Source: Escarpia spicata
Lineage: Eukaryota > Annelida > Polychaeta > Sabellida > Siboglinidae
Length of the DNA: 64,000 nt
Assembly: GCA_963995525.1 (NCBI GenBank)
Contig: OZ023206.1
Coordinates: forward strand, 65,977,304 to 66,041,303
Direction: 5' to 3'
The notes under the pieces were generated by a model. The model worked only from the letters and a program-made list of their open reading frames with translations. It was not told where the DNA came from and did no database searches. The position numbers were made by a program, and so were the translations under genes. Of this stretch, positions 7,105 through 18,396 are shown one piece after another; the first letter of the stretch is position 1, and the number at the start of each line of letters is the position of its first letter.

Positions 7105-8076
7105 ATGGCCGCCTCCCTGACGCCCGCTACGCGAGAGCCTGCCGCCGCCAACGAACAGCTGTACGTTGTATTTTTATTTATTTCTTATTATTTACTTTTA
7201 TAACTTATTATTTAGTATCCTATCTGTAATTCTTTATATTCTTTAATTATATATATAATTCTTTATTAATTACTATTTAGTACAGCTGTAAGTTTTCATT
7301 CTTTATTAATTACTTTTATAATTTATATTTAGTACAGATGTAAGTTTTCATTCTTTATTAATTACTTTTATAACTTATTATTTAGTATCCTATATGTAAT
7401 TCTTTATATTCTTTAATTATATATGTAATTCTTTATTAATTAATATTTAGTACAGCTGTAAGTTTTCGTTCTTTATTAATTACTTTTATAACTTATTATT
7501 TAATTACTTATATTTAGTACAGATGTACGTTTTCATTCTTTATTAATTACTTTTATAACTTATTATTTAGTACATTTTCCTATATGTAATTACTTTTATT
7601 TAATTGTCAAATGCGTTATTCACAGAATCCACCTGCCACGCCCTATCATACTGCCGACACGGGGAAACGCCGACGATAGGCCTGTCTGTCGCGTCCCCGC
7701 CGTGCCACGCGCACCAACGCCCGTCGACTTCCGGGGGTCAGAAGACGATGATCCAGCCGGCTTCCCGGGATTGACAGACGATGAAATCCTCTCCACTACC
7801 TCCCCGTTCATAGCCGACAGGGCTTCAGATGACGACGATGATTATGCCGGCGGTCTCATCTCATCGTTTACCGTACGCGGGGCTGATGGATCATGGTACA
7901 CGCCTGTCCCCGCTAACGAACAATACGAGCGACGCGGCTTTAACTTGCCGTTAGAGCCAGCCGGTCGCTCGACGTTACTGCAACGACAGTTTGACGCGGA
8001 CCGTTCACGAACAGCTCGGCTACCACACTTGAGCCAAGCTCAGGGCCGCCCCGCCTGGTTCACGGCACCACCGTGA
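7105..8076 (+). CDS. Two-exon acidic protein of the Polinton element, unknown function
   Basis: Exon 1 is 7105-7160: ATG in good context (ATCATGG), 18 codons, donor CT|GTACGT. Exon 2 is 7626-8076, after acceptor TTATTCACAG, and is in phase with exon 1. The predicted 168-residue product is Pro-rich at first, then strongly acidic (SEDDD, TDDEIL, SDDDDDY), then ends in an Arg/Gln-containing segment with PAWFTAPP at the C-terminus. An AATAAA lies 9 bases after the stop. I recognise no family; an acidic scaffold, a regulatory protein or a penton-associated protein are all possible. The 465-base intron is made almost entirely of AT-rich repeats, unlike the 51-base introns of the opposite-strand unit. 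Confidence 0.6.
7161..7625. repeat. AT-rich tandem-repeat intron carrying repeated 5' splice-site-like motifs
   Basis: Units of roughly 60 to 120 bases share ATTCTTTATTAATTAC, TTTTATAACTTATTATTTAG and TACAG(C/A)TGTAAGTTTTC. The last piece contains a perfect donor consensus (CAGCT|GTAAGT or CAGAT|GTAAGT) and appears at least three times. The real donor, CAGCT|GTACGT, is the first member of the array. Confidence 0.7.
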
Positions 8077-8084
8077 ATTTTATT

Positions 8085-8090
8085 AATAAA
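8085..8090 (+). terminator. AATAAA polyadenylation signal of the acidic-protein gene
   Basis: Canonical AATAAA lies 9 bases downstream of the stop at 8074-8076. Confidence 0.6.
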
Positions 8091-8105
8091 CAAAGATAAC
8101 TTACA

Positions 8106-8345
8106 CAATTTTGCGTTCACTCGTCTATATATCGCCTTTAAGCAGCCTGCCTTACCGTGCCGTTGAGTACAGCTTTTAAATGCTAAACACATGCATGCGC
8201 CTCGTTTCGTTTTGATAGTATCGGCTATATAAAAACATACCACCATTTTGCGTCCATTCGTCTATCCACCGTATAAACATCCTGCCTTAACAGGCCGACC
8301 GCTGAGTATAGCTTTTAAACGCATGCATGGGATTCGTTTTAATAA
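8106..8345. repeat. Diverged tandem duplication of about 137 bp
   Basis: The block starting ATTTTGCGTTCACTCGTCTAT (about 8108) recurs from about 8245 (ATTTTGCGTCCATTCGTCTAT). Both copies share CCTGCCTTA, GAGTA.AGCTTTTAAA and CATGCATG. Short open frames across it are products of the duplication, not genes. Confidence 0.65.
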
Positions 8346-8514
8346 CGCCAGCCAGCTGAAATCAACGCCGTTACAGAACCGGCTAACAGCTGCTAGCCGT
8401 AGAGCTAAATTTAACCGCCCGTAACTAGGCCGTAGATCAAAGGCCACCGCTGCTGCTGTAATCACTCAGCGGCATAGGGTACAGCGGGTATTCTCGTACA
8501 CAGTGGATTTAGCG

Positions 8515-8590
8515 CCTTTATAACCACGGTGGTTTTAGCTATAATATAGCCACGGTGGTTTTAGCTATAACCGTATGGTTATATAAAGAA
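8515..8590. repeat. CCACGGTGG palindromes in direct repeat
   Basis: ATA(A/G)CCACGGTGGTTTTAGCTATAA occurs twice (about 8520 and 8547), followed by AACCGTATGGTTAT. CCACGGTGG is itself nearly palindromic. This may be a protein-binding region or the sub-terminal part of the Polinton. The opposite end of the element, needed to define terminal inverted repeats, is not in the window. Confidence 0.45.
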
Positions 8591-10185
8591 CGTAACTAGG
8601 GACGCTGTTATATCCTAACGTTGATCGCTAGGGCTAAACTAATCACTGGGATAATCGCTAGATGGTACCTCAATATCATCAATCAAAAGTGACAGGCCAT
8701 CAATCACGTTTTTTATCAGTAGGTTCCCGATTTCTCTCAGGTTACACAAAACCCTTTGATCTTTTTTTATAAGTAGGTTCCCGAAAAAGATAAGGGCGTT
8801 TTTTATGCATGGAGTTAGGCCTAAAGTAGGTCAAAAAGGGGCGGGGCGAGCCTCCACCTATCCTCATTACTACTCATGCTGACATGCTGACATGCTGACA
8901 TGCTGAGACCGTCGCCCAACCAAGTGACACTACGGCTGCACAGTAACGACGGTGGTGATGATGATGATGATGATGGCAACTAGAACATGGTGGTTGTTTA
9001 TACAAAAATACTCAAAATGTGTTTCTTCCATATTCGAGTAGCTTAATTTGCATATATTACTATAAATTAATTAAGGTGCCTCAAATAACAATTACATATA
9101 TCTAAATAACTTTTATTCACGGATAATATTTAGTTCTTCCATGTAATCAATGCCGATATTTTGCCAATTTGTTTATTACCCTGGAAACGGGGGTCGGGCA
9201 GAAAAGGTCAATGTAATAGGCGTAGTAAAATGTATCACCTTTAAATGCGTTCCAAGTTATCTGGGGATATTAAAACGACATTGCATGACATATGTTGGTC
9301 AAAGATGAATGTAGATTACATGTATAAGTCTGACCGGGGTGACACGTCATGGTGCGGGTACATACATGCAATATATGTGTATCCGACATATATGCAGCTT
9401 CGCATAAGCAGTGGGGCATGATAATGCAGCTGGAGGTACTTAAACCTGAACTTATCCTAAACGTATTTCAGAACTCAAACGTTTTTCAGATACATGGATG
9501 TCATTCTTCAAGGCAACATATGCAAGCATTGGCGCTATACATGCTTCGTTAAGTTATAATGACCGCGATGCGTTCCGGTGATGTAGGGCCTTGCGTACAC
9601 GGCATCCTCGCCACTCTTAATTTGTATTATGACGAAAGGCTACAGTTGGTACACTTGCATCATATCTAATCCATTTGTAATGACAGAAAGACAATTTTGG
9701 TATCAAATGAATGATATGATGCTGCAGAGTGTTATGCATTATGATTTTGATCTTAAAGAGGCCATGGGATCAAGGGAAAATTATATATTTGACAAAAATT
9801 TCATATATGCGGTCACGAGTGAGAATGGGGTATAGTTATTCTATGCTAATTAGGACACACGCCATAACAGTAAATATATATTGAATGCTACCGTGATGAT
9901 CAGCAGATGAAAACCTTCAATTCGACATATCATAAGTACATATTGAGACATATAAGACTATACAATGACGATTGTGGTGTGGGTGATTAAATACCACGCG
10001 ACATTGACGACAAATACGATATTTCAGGGTACCATCCAAGATAGGTTGGAAATGGGTAGTGAGACCCAACTTTTTCACTGTTACCACTTAAAATCATCTT
10101 CAAGGAACCCTAAATCTTCAAAAAGCATGTGTGTAGAGTTGTGGGGGTGTGCACGAGGGGCATATCTGGCCCATGGCCGACTGGG
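8591..10185. other. Non-coding, AT-rich flank with short microsatellites
   Basis: I see no supported gene. GACATGCT repeats lie at 8879-8906 and a TGA/GAT run at 8953-8975. A repeated GTAGGTTCCCGA occurs at about 8720 and 8773. GC content falls from here on, so the Polinton probably ends between about 8.6 and 8.9 kb. Confidence 0.4.
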
Positions 10186-10189
10186 CTGT

Positions 10190-10690
10190 CAACGTGATTG
10201 CAACGTTGTACGGACGTCACATGTCAATGTTTTTACAACGTTAACGATCAGACGTTGTAACGACATTGTATTTATAGTTCGACGTCGCAACGTATATCCA
10301 ACCACTAATCGACGTCGTACCAACATTGTGTGCCCGCTGGGGTTGAAACCAGATATCGAAACGACATGGAAAACCGAACTATCAAGTCCAACCCGTTTTC
10401 TACACGTCTACAAAGTCGAAACATGACGTCGAAACAACGTATAAACATGACGTCGTTACAACGTTTAAATTCAATAAGTTTTCAACCTCGCCAAAACGTT
10501 GAAACACAACATCGATTCAACGTCAGAACATGATGTTTATGTCACGCTGCAACTTGACATTGGGCCAACGTCGAAACCTGACTTCGAAACGGCGTCAAAC
10601 CATGGCATAGATTCAACTTTCAAATCCAACTAGTTTCCAACATCGTTACAACATTTTACATGACATTGAAACAACTTTTTTTCCACGTAA
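10190..10690. repeat. Degenerate AACGT/ACGTT-rich repeat
   Basis: Dozens of near-copies of CAACGT, ACGTTGTAAC, ACGTCGAAAC and TCAACGT in both orientations fill about 500 bases. This is a typical diverged short-period satellite or MITE-like sequence of invertebrate genomes. Open frames through it are spurious. Confidence 0.65.
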
Positions 10691-11420
10691 TTTTGTCTGG
10701 TGGGTGTAAACTGATACTAGCTCAGTGTCGTTGCTTTGGCCATGGCTAGTGTGAATAACCGTGGTGTTGCTAAGTTTGCGCTAGACAGATCTGATGCATA
10801 TTTCGAGTCGCTCTTAATATTGCTTTATTGTGTGAGTTTGGTCGATACTTTATCAGTTCAATATCCGTAAATTTAACATCCGACACGATAGTTGCCGAGT
10901 CCATGAATTGTATGGCAATGTATTTCCTGTAACATGAAATACATTTGTGTCAAATTCATATTTCAGGTTTTCGTTTGAATTTATTTATTGTCAATAAACA
11001 CAAAACATAATTAATTAAATGGTAAGTTTATTGCACATGCCTGACATTGTTGCGTTGAGTTTATTTAATGTTTGGATATCTACTTTGAGATACGTCTTAA
11101 TATAAATTGGTCAGTAACAGAGAATGCAACTGACCGCATTCCGGATTACATACCTGCACCAGTTGGACCTTCAAAGGCTGCTAGAGCAGATAAATCAAGG
11201 AAAGCGCTTTGTGCGAATCGCATAACTGCTGAGGTATTGGTAGCAAGTGGCGAACATGGCCGAGATGCTTAACATTATTGGTGCAGAAGTATCATCAACA
11301 CAGTACACAGGAAAGGAATCACGTCAACACCATCAAACTGCTGCGCGGTGTCCTTGATATGCTTTGTAATATGTTCTCCATGCGGATACTGACGAGGATG
11401 GACAACATCGATGCACACCT
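10691..11420. other. No recognisable feature
   Basis: AT-rich single-copy-looking sequence. A short frame around 11072-11272 has no start context, domain or splice support. Confidence 0.4.
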
Positions 11421-11426
11421 AACAAG

Positions 11427-11535
11427 TTAGACGGACGGACGGACGGACGGACGGACGGACGGACGGACTGACGGACGGACGGACGGACGGACGGACGGAC
11501 GGAAGGACGGACGGGGGGACGGGCGGGCGGACAAT
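11427..11535. repeat. (ACGG)n microsatellite
   Basis: A run of GGAC/ACGG tetranucleotides with few interruptions, grading into GGGC at its right end. Confidence 0.95.
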
Positions 11536-12340
11536 CAAACAGACGCCAGTCAGAAAGACGAACAGACGACAGATGATAAACAGACGATATATTTTCACAG
11601 TAACTTTACACATAGAAATACTTAACATAACTAAAGAGGTAAAGGAGAATCGCATTAAGACATAACATGTCACTAATTTGGAAGCGCTACTCAAAAAATA
11701 ATAACTATAAATAGTAATAATAACAGTAATAATATTAATGCTACACTAATAAATGAATTAATTATAGAGTTGTTATACAAATATAAATTACATACTTTAT
11801 GGATATTACAAACATAACAATAGTGTGTACACATAATAAATACTATGTACCTTTACATTATACAAATCATTGTATAATAAAGTACTTTAATTCTTATAGA
11901 TGCAACAAATATGTATATGAAGCATTGGTATTCACAATTCGTAATTATACACATTTAAGTAGAACGTAGCACTCCCAGGCAGAGACAAGCTACTCGCATT
12001 TATCGACGTCAAGGATGGTCAATGTCTTTGTCGTTGCACGATGTTTACCTGATCTAACTATTGTGTCCTGGTCAGTTGTTGTCGTAGAAGTGGTCATAAC
12101 GTTCGTCTCCAAATATCCGTGCGGCTGGATAACTAAGGCCATCAACATCGCCCACCCAGTCAGATAAAGTTAGGTATCAAAAAGACTTTCGTTAAAGTAA
12201 TAGAACAATATAAATTTGTTCTTGAAGTTCGGATGTTCGCAACAAACCAGAAAAAACAATGCTCTTTACTCCATACTCCTTAAGTTGAAGAAAAGAGCGA
12301 ACACAACTTGTTTTCAGTACGTGTGTCGTACATGTATGCA
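11536..12340. other. AT-rich non-coding sequence
   Basis: Rich in ATAAT and TACAAAT words; no coding signal or known repeat recognised. Confidence 0.4.
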
Positions 12341-12344
12341 TCAT

Positions 12345-12575
12345 ACACACACGCGCCCACACGCACACGCACACACTCGCGCACACGCGCACACGCGCAC
12401 ACGCGCACACGCGCACACGCGCACACACACATTGGTAGACACGCATGCACATGCACGTACGCATGCACGTACGCACGCATGCGTATACCCCCCTCACACA
12501 CACAAACACACATTCATGTACACGTATATACACATACGCACGTACGCTCACACGTAACCACACAAACACACATAC
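12345..12575. repeat. Imperfect (CA)n / (CGCA)n microsatellite
   Basis: Alternating purine-pyrimidine DNA (ACACGCACACGCGCAC...) lies in a region with several overlapping spurious frames on both strands. Potential Z-DNA former. Confidence 0.9.
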
Positions 12576-12975
12576 TCGCGCAAGGATGGTACGCAGCTGT
12601 CAAATCGAATTACCCATTCCAATTACGTCCGCCAATCAACGACGATAGATACTCTTGCCCGACGACCATTGTGAAGTACCACTTTGGAAGTTCAATTCAT
12701 AGAAGTTGCGGACCAATCTTATCAGTGTAAATATTAATCATACGTATTACACGAATATGTCGGCTACTTAGAAGTTACTAATAATTATTGGACCTTCATG
12801 CATGATTAACTGTACGACAACGATAAAACAGAAACATGAACGAGTGTATTTTTCTGCATGAGCAATACGTGTTTTGGACATGTGGCCACTAAGGCATGCG
12901 CAGAAGAAATTGGGTGGTAATTTTTGCTTTCGTATGGTCAACTATTAGCTGAGCAATAAAGGAAATAACAGCGAA

Positions 12976-13019
12976 ACACACGAGTTACATCGCTTGGTAA
13001 CGTGATGTAACTCGTGTGT
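12976..13019. repeat. Perfect 16-bp inverted repeat (hairpin)
   Basis: Arm ACACACGAGTTACATC (12976-12991) is the exact reverse complement of 13004-13019, with a 12-base loop. No poly-U or gene end sits next to it, so this is not a bacterial-type terminator; it may be a cruciform or a relic of a palindromic element. Confidence 0.85.
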
Positions 13020-13424
13020 AAGGTACTATGAATGAATCAATGACATTTATTAGACCAGTAATTACAAATACATATTATAATTGAGTATATACAATAGGAC
13101 AGGAGACTTCCGTTAACGCATTTAAATGCCGCTGCCACGAGAACCTTGAATAATAATTATAGTATAATAATAACAATAATATATTTACAAACTAATTTAG
13201 CTAATAATACATGAGCACGTCATAGTAAAAATTATAATCTAAATTTCATACAGTAGCTGACATACATATACACGTATTCACATATAATGAGCAAAATCAC
13301 TAAATGCATCAATAGACATTACAGTAAATTCATTTTAAACGCGACAATAAATTTGCCAAGATATAATGAGACATAGTGAGAACTAATTTGCCAGGTGGCA
13401 CTGCAAGGCAAGTCAATCTTTAAT

Positions 13425-13454
13425 GCCAGTCTACCGGTACACCAGTAGACTGGC
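13425..13454. repeat. Perfect 10-bp inverted repeat
   Basis: GCCAGTCTAC (13425-13434) and GTAGACTGGC (13445-13454) flank a 10-base loop. The surrounding 13.0-14.7 kb is AT-rich with no supported gene. Confidence 0.8.
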
Positions 13455-14759
13455 TTTGAAGTTGGCTCTCATGCCAACTATCCTTTTCACACAAGCCGGT
13501 ATGGGTTTAGTGGCTGTCCACATATTACTACGCCTAAACAACAGAGGTGTAAAAAGCACCCTGATGTATTTGTACTTGTGCCAGTAATCAACTGTCCACC
13601 AAGCAGCAGCAGTGGTGCAGTATTGTTTAATTACAGTGATTATAATTCAAAAAGTTAAAGTGATGGTGAAGTTGGTTTTGTTTTTTATTCCTACATCGTA
13701 CTGAAATATAAAAGGAAACATGTTGTATCCACAAACTTTGTAGATAGTAGATAATACTAAATATGATAGTTATATTGTGTGGTACATATTTATGCATACC
13801 GTGTATTATACTATATAGTTCCGATGAAAAAAATAATAGTAATAGAAATTGCTACAAATGTAATAGTAATATATCAAATTCAACATGTAGTTCTAATAGG
13901 AAGGAAACTATATAATAGTAATATATATTACATTGTAATGTCCTTGACCCCAGGCCTGGTTACAGATATCGTCAAATTGGATTACTGTTAAAATGTATGA
14001 GTTTGATTACTGAGAAAATGAGTGTAATCAATTGTATTTACTTGTGCATGCAATCATGATTACATCAATAGCTTAGTCACTGTCTGTACATCTTTTATAA
14101 CTTTCTGGCTGGTATCATACATTGGATAACATACCAACAGCTGCAGCAAATCTGACATAATCAGTATACCCATATTTTACTGCTTGCATTGTAGTTGAAA
14201 CCTAGGCAACTTTCAAATAGGCCAACAATTACATTACACACGATTACTATTACAGACAGATACTTTTCCATATACTGTATGTTACAAACACAATCTGACC
14301 CAAGAATAACACTCATAAAAACTGTACTTATGATTCTGTGTTATAAGAGCTACCTGTGTAATGTGGTGTATTTAATGTCTCTCATGTGGGGAGCAAACCG
14401 AAAATCGGGCAAAATGAAAATGAAATAAACAATTGCATATGGCAAAGAAGAGTTTTTATCAAATTATTACAATGATTTATATTTATTTCAAAAATTCTTG
14501 CAAATACAAACAATCTATAATACAATGCAATAATACTGTGTAAAATGTTGTAGATCAGTTATTAATAAGGGAGAATGTCAAAAATAACAATATTATACAC
14601 AAAACTAGCATGATGAAAAGCACCTAAAATAAATTATTTACATGTGAAAGAACACAAATTACAAATAAATATAGCAGGTTAATTGTACACCACCAAGTTG
14701 TTATGTTTATAAAATAAAAAATTTATGTTTTTATATAGTACAGTATCCCGTCCTCAATA
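13455..14759. other. AT-rich non-coding sequence
   Basis: No supported coding region. Short frames (for example 13779-13991 and 14195-14428) have AT-driven composition, no splice sites of quality and no domain. Confidence 0.4.
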
Positions 14760-14761
14760 CT

Positions 14762-15050
14762 GCTCAATGCTCCTTACACTTCACTCCCTGGCAGACCAGT
14801 TCAATCGAACACCATTTCGACTTCTCTGCGAAGCATTCGGCCATGCTGCAATTAATGCATGAATACTATTCGTACACAAATATACACCACAGTCGGTAGC
14901 CAGTGGTGGATATTTAGTTATATAGCTGATTGAACTAAAGCATCATAAAGTGAATACACTTGTTCAAGGTTCGATACAGCAGCACAGGATTCGAATCTGG
15001 GTTCTCTCAATTGAGAGTCCAATGTTCTATCCACTGTGCCACTGCGCCCC
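14762..15050 (-). mobile_element. tRNA-derived SINE (copy 1)
   Basis: Read on the - strand, the head (about 15050-14980) has an A-box-like TGGCACAGTGGATAG and a B-box AGATTCGAATCC, with the anticodon-like GGACTCTCAATTGAGAGA between. The body matches the + strand element at 52195-52520, including TTGAACTGGTCTGCCAGGGAGT and the coastline AATTAATGCATGAA... section. Moderately diverged. Confidence 0.75.
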
Positions 15051-15055
15051 GCATA

Positions 15056-16180
15056 TCTGACAATGTGGACAAGATGTAACAATAAGTGTCAGAAAAGAAT
15101 TTATAGTGGTGTCCTTTTCCAGATATACTGGTGAGCAGGAAGTGTTTCAGTGCTACATTTTGATGTATGCATCAAAATAACATTTACATATTTCAAATTC
15201 ATAAACATAGAAGTAAACACACACATACAACAATCCATTTTTAGATTACAAAACACACATTTGTGTCTCTAACATGCCGTATTATTATGGTACAGAAGCT
15301 GGCATTCCATATTATACTTTTATATACCTTATTCATGTGTAGCTTGTTGACTTACTATATTGTTTCTTAGATGTTATGTCATTGCTGCATATACTGTTGT
15401 GTTCTGTTGTAACAACACTAGGCCAGTTGACTACCAGCACAATAACCCTGGTTACAAGCAAAATTGAAACAACACGAAAGTGTGACAATCTTATGACATT
15501 GTGAGCAACTTTACAATAAGTTTTCTTCACAAACATTAACAATGCTTTTACCCCACGTACAACTAAACACATGCTACCGGTAATATTTATATTCACTACC
15601 AGATATGCACCTTTACTCCAGGTTAGACGTTTGCGATTTGTTTACATAATTTTGAAAGGATGGGAATGCTTCTTCAACTCCTCGTAAACACGATTCCTGT
15701 CATATGTATCTAGTATGCGCCTCTTCTCTCCCTCCTTCTTATGTTCTCCTCCTTCATCTCCTCGTTAGCTGAGTATATGGACTCTATGGCAAGTGTGACA
15801 TAGGCACAGATGGGGTAGGACTCCAACCAAATGGCGACTTGGTCTGCTGACAAGGCTAATCCCTTCAAGCCACTTGGCATCTTGCCCTCTTTCACTTTTA
15901 ATTAAGGCAGGACAATTGTGTACCAGTACTGTGTTCTTGCCCATATGATGAAACATAGGTATACACCAACAATCGTGTCTCTGGTATATTTTCGGTAAAA
16001 ATGGCAACCAATTTGAATTTTATTCAGGTGTTCATAGCCTGACATCATTAGAAATGGTTCCACTGAATTCCTAATAAGGCAAACATAGGGATGGACACCA
16101 AAATCGTGTCTCTATCGTAAACCAATCAAACGTTATGCTCGCTTTTGGCTATTTTCGGTGAAAATAGCGGCCATTTAGAA
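15056..16180. other. No recognisable gene
   Basis: AT-rich. A near-repeat pair (AAACATAGG.ATACACCAA...TCGTGTCTCT and a TTTTCGGT.AAAAT.GC tail) occurs at about 15950 and 16082, so a diverged dispersed repeat is present. Confidence 0.4.
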
Positions 16181-16182
16181 TT

Positions 16183-16760
16183 GTAATAATAATAATAATA
16201 AAGGTTCTTTTACCGCGCGATCTCTAACTAATAGTTAATCAATGCGCTCACAATATAGAAACATTATAAAAACAATTAAAATAATATATAAATTAGTTAT
16301 AAGTTAATTAATTTACAAAATAAAAAATAGATCAATAAATTAACAAGAGTCACTAAAACGTCCTGTAAATAAATCTTGCTACTGTCCACCATAAGTTTGT
16401 TTAAATAAATATGTCTTCAGGTGACGTTTAAATAAAAACACAGACGGAGCATCTCGTAGAGTCAGTGGCAGTTCGTTCCATTTGGCCGGACCAGTTATGC
16501 CAAACGCTCGCTTGCCGATAGATTTTAATGCTCGTGGAACTGCATGCTGAAGATGGTCATGAAGCTGCCGAAGACGGCTCAAATGCAGCGGTTTGTTTAT
16601 AGACGGTAGTAGTAAAGGAGGTGGTCCAGCGTCGAGGTTTTCCGTTTTCCGTTGTGCAAGTGCAAAAGTACCCGGATGTAAATAAAGGTCAACGGTCAAG
16701 ATCAAGTCCCCGGATGTAGGTCAAGGTCAAAGGTCAAGCGGCACCACCTGACGGATAGGT
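16183..16760 (-). mobile_element. 3' end of an L2/CR1-like LINE, with (ATT)n tail
   Basis: The - strand frame 16705-16379 has the typical C-terminal tail of L2/CR1-group reverse transcriptases (FGITGPAKWNELPLTLRD, then SVFLFKRHLKTYLF). The element ends in a TAATAATAATAAT run at 16183-16200 (ATT repeats on its own strand), the short microsatellite tail of this group. Only the 3' few hundred bases remain. Confidence 0.75.
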
Positions 16761-17065
16761 AATACACTAAAATAGCGGAATTGTTATGAACTAAAACAGC
16801 GCAACCTAGCGAAAATTTGGCGAACTAAAATAGCGCCATCTAGCGGATTTTTAATGAACTAAATATATGGACCAAAGTTCAGTACAGCCAAGATTCGTGC
16901 GTCTTCGTTTGACCAGTAGCGCCACCTAGCGGATTTTTATGAATTAGATTACCCCTAGCGGATAGGTCATAAACTACAAGTAGTGCTACCTAGCGGATAA
17001 GTTGTGAACTAAATATTCGAGTACTGCCCAAATTCGTGTATCTTGCACGCTTGCGTGCAATAGAA
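16735..17065. promoter_or_regulatory. Cluster of CTCF-like motifs in a short degenerate repeat
   Basis: Variants of AGCGCCA(T/C)CTAGCGG occur at about 16833 and 16918, and weaker ones (CACCACCTGACGG, GCAACCTAGCG, CCCCTAGCGG, GTGCTACCTAGCGG) at 16740-17000. The reverse complement, CCGCTAG(A/G)TGGCGCT, fits the animal CTCF core. They recur every 40-80 bases together with GAACTAAA.TA. Confidence 0.45.
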
Positions 17066-17107
17066 CCCCCCGACGGATAGATCAGGAACTACAAACATCA
17101 TCCCTGG

Positions 17108-17312
17108 TGGACAATGGTGTCTTTTCTTATATGTCATAGCCTGTGGACCATTTTTTTATAGGTATAACGCCCTCCTAGCCTATACATTTACAACTTTAAC
17201 ATAGGTCCATGCGCAATGGTGTCTTTTCTTATATGTTATAGGTTGTGGACCATTTTGTTAGGTATAACGCCCTCGTAGCCTATACATTTACAACTTTATC
17301 ATAGGTCCAAAC
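17108..17312. repeat. Tandem duplication, unit about 105 bp
   Basis: TGGTGTCTTTTCTTATATGT...GTGGACCATTTT...AGGTATAACGCCCTC.TAGCC...CATAGGTCCA appears twice in a row with a few differences. Confidence 0.85.
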
Positions 17313-17635
17313 CTGACGAATCGGTAGAGAACTAGTAAAACAAGTCAAATTATGTCATCTCTGGTTATCATACAGTCTACGACCTTCCCCTCACCCTGTT
17401 GTAAATTTTTCCCTATCAATGTCTTTTATTACTAGCATACATCGACTGCTTTCTGTGTTAACAAAGACGTGTTTTTCAATTTTTGCGTACCTATGTATGG
17501 TATTAATGGCAGACGTGAAGTGATTCCTGAACATGTAACATTCTTTGAGACATCTTTATCAATAAAATTAAGGTCTCAGGACATGTTTGTTTGTTGCGCG
17601 CGTGAACGTACGCACCCTGTATGATGTCATTAAAC

Positions 17636-17716
17636 TGCTAAGCGCAGTAATTTTTTACGCGAGGTGAGTTGGTCAAACAGGCAGTGATCTGGTTAGCCAT
17701 CGTTTTGAGCTCTCGT
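17636..17716 (+). repeat. Direct repeat flanking the mini-gene island, left copy
   Basis: GCGCAGTAATTTTTTACGCGAGGTGAGTTGG followed by AAACAGGCAGTG, GGTTAGCCATCGTTTTGA matches 19868-19940 at high identity. A TGATGTCATT precedes it, as a TGACGTCATG precedes the right copy. Confidence 0.8.
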
Positions 17717-17757
17717 CACAAAAGAGTATTAGCTATTCTCATAGGTTAGAAATTTCG

Positions 17758-17810
17758 TGTTCGTTCGGCACGCCCACTTGACCTTTATGTTCTGTGGAAC
17801 TGTTATAAAA
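17758..17810 (+). promoter_or_regulatory. Promoter of C2HC gene 1: conserved upstream element + TATA box
   Basis: TCGTTCGGCACGCCCACTTGACCTTT (17761-17786) is repeated almost exactly at 18666-18691, in both cases 17-20 bases upstream of a TATA box. Here the TATA box is TATAAAA (17804-17810), followed by an ATG about 50 bases on. TGACCTTT resembles a nuclear-receptor half site. Confidence 0.65.
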
Positions 17811-17856
17811 GGCCTGCGTCTGTTTTTTGTCGTCATTATATCTTACATTTTGGAGG

Positions 17857-18276
17857 ATGAGCAACATGACTAGTGATAACGTCTGGCAAGGGATTTTGCT
17901 ACCGAAGGCGCAGCCTTCTCCGGCTACGGGCCCACTCGACCTCTCGACCCCGACAATCAACCCGGACCAACAGCCAACGACCAGTTCAACGATCAGTCCG
18001 ACGACCAGTCTGACGGCCAGTTCGACGATCAAACCAATTTCGTCTCTGTCATCAGCTCCGTCAACCAACCCAACCATCAACCTAACATCGTCACCTCCGA
18101 CGAAGCGTCGGAAGCTTTTGCCTCGTTATACCTGCTGCATGTGTGGCAGTACCTTCAGTTGTAAAGGGAGTTGGAACATTCATGTGAAGCAGGGCTACTG
18201 TCAAAGGAAGCAAGATAAGCAGCAGCGACATAAAGAACAACTTGAAGAGCTAATAATAAGTTTAAATTTCTCATAG
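17857..18276 (+). CDS. Small single C2HC zinc-finger protein, gene 1
   Basis: From the ATG at 17857 (or 17866) the frame encodes about 139 residues: a Thr/Ser/Pro-rich disordered half, a basic patch PPTKRRK that fits a nuclear localisation signal, and one finger, YTCCMCGSTFSCKGSWNIH then VKQGYC (C-x2-C-x12-H-x5-C). A Lys/Gln/Glu-rich helix closes it. The finger spacing is identical to that of gene 3 at 20.6 kb. The frame ends at a TAG, but a donor-like AA|GTTTAAAT near 18259 and an acceptor near 18396 could extend it. Probably a nuclear DNA- or RNA-binding factor; function unknown. It sits under its own TATA promoter. Confidence 0.6.
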   Translation: MSNMTSDNVWQGILLPKAQPSPATGPLDLSTPTINPDQQPTTSSTISPTTSLTASSTIKPISSLSSAPSTNPTINLTSSPPTKRRKLLPRYTCCMCGSTFSCKGSWNIHVKQGYCQRKQDKQQRHKEQLEELIISLNFS

Positions 18277-18396
18277 GGTTCAAATGCTATTCAGGTCTTG
18301 TTCTAAGTCAAAGCCGGCTACAAAGAACATAATATTATATTTCTCTTATGCATACCAGTTGACCATTCATTATTAAACTAATCCCTTCACTGTTTC

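Noticed and set aside
8040..8465. Two minus-strand frames 8246-8040 and 8465-8262 with Cys-rich sequence as a tandem gene pair
   Set aside because: They coincide with the two units of a 137-bp duplication, have no good ATG context and are not conserved in frame between units.
8515..8900. Right-hand terminal inverted repeat of the Polinton
   Set aside because: Plausible by position, but the other terminus lies outside the window, so an inverted match cannot be shown; only noted as the probable boundary zone.
8879..8906. Short regular repeats as a CRISPR array
   Set aside because: Units are contiguous without unique spacers, and the DNA is eukaryotic. The same holds for the tandem arrays at 19.7, 20.3 and 63.85 kb.
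12192..12730. Overlapping frames of 70-140 codons in both directions
   Set aside because: Caused by the CA/CG dinucleotide tract (alternating Cys/Val or His/Thr); no real coding signal.
14980..15050. Possible functional tRNA gene (A and B boxes, FindR-like TTCGAATCC)
   Set aside because: No complete cloverleaf with acceptor pairing, and the sequence continues into a repeated body shared with two other loci, so it is a SINE head.
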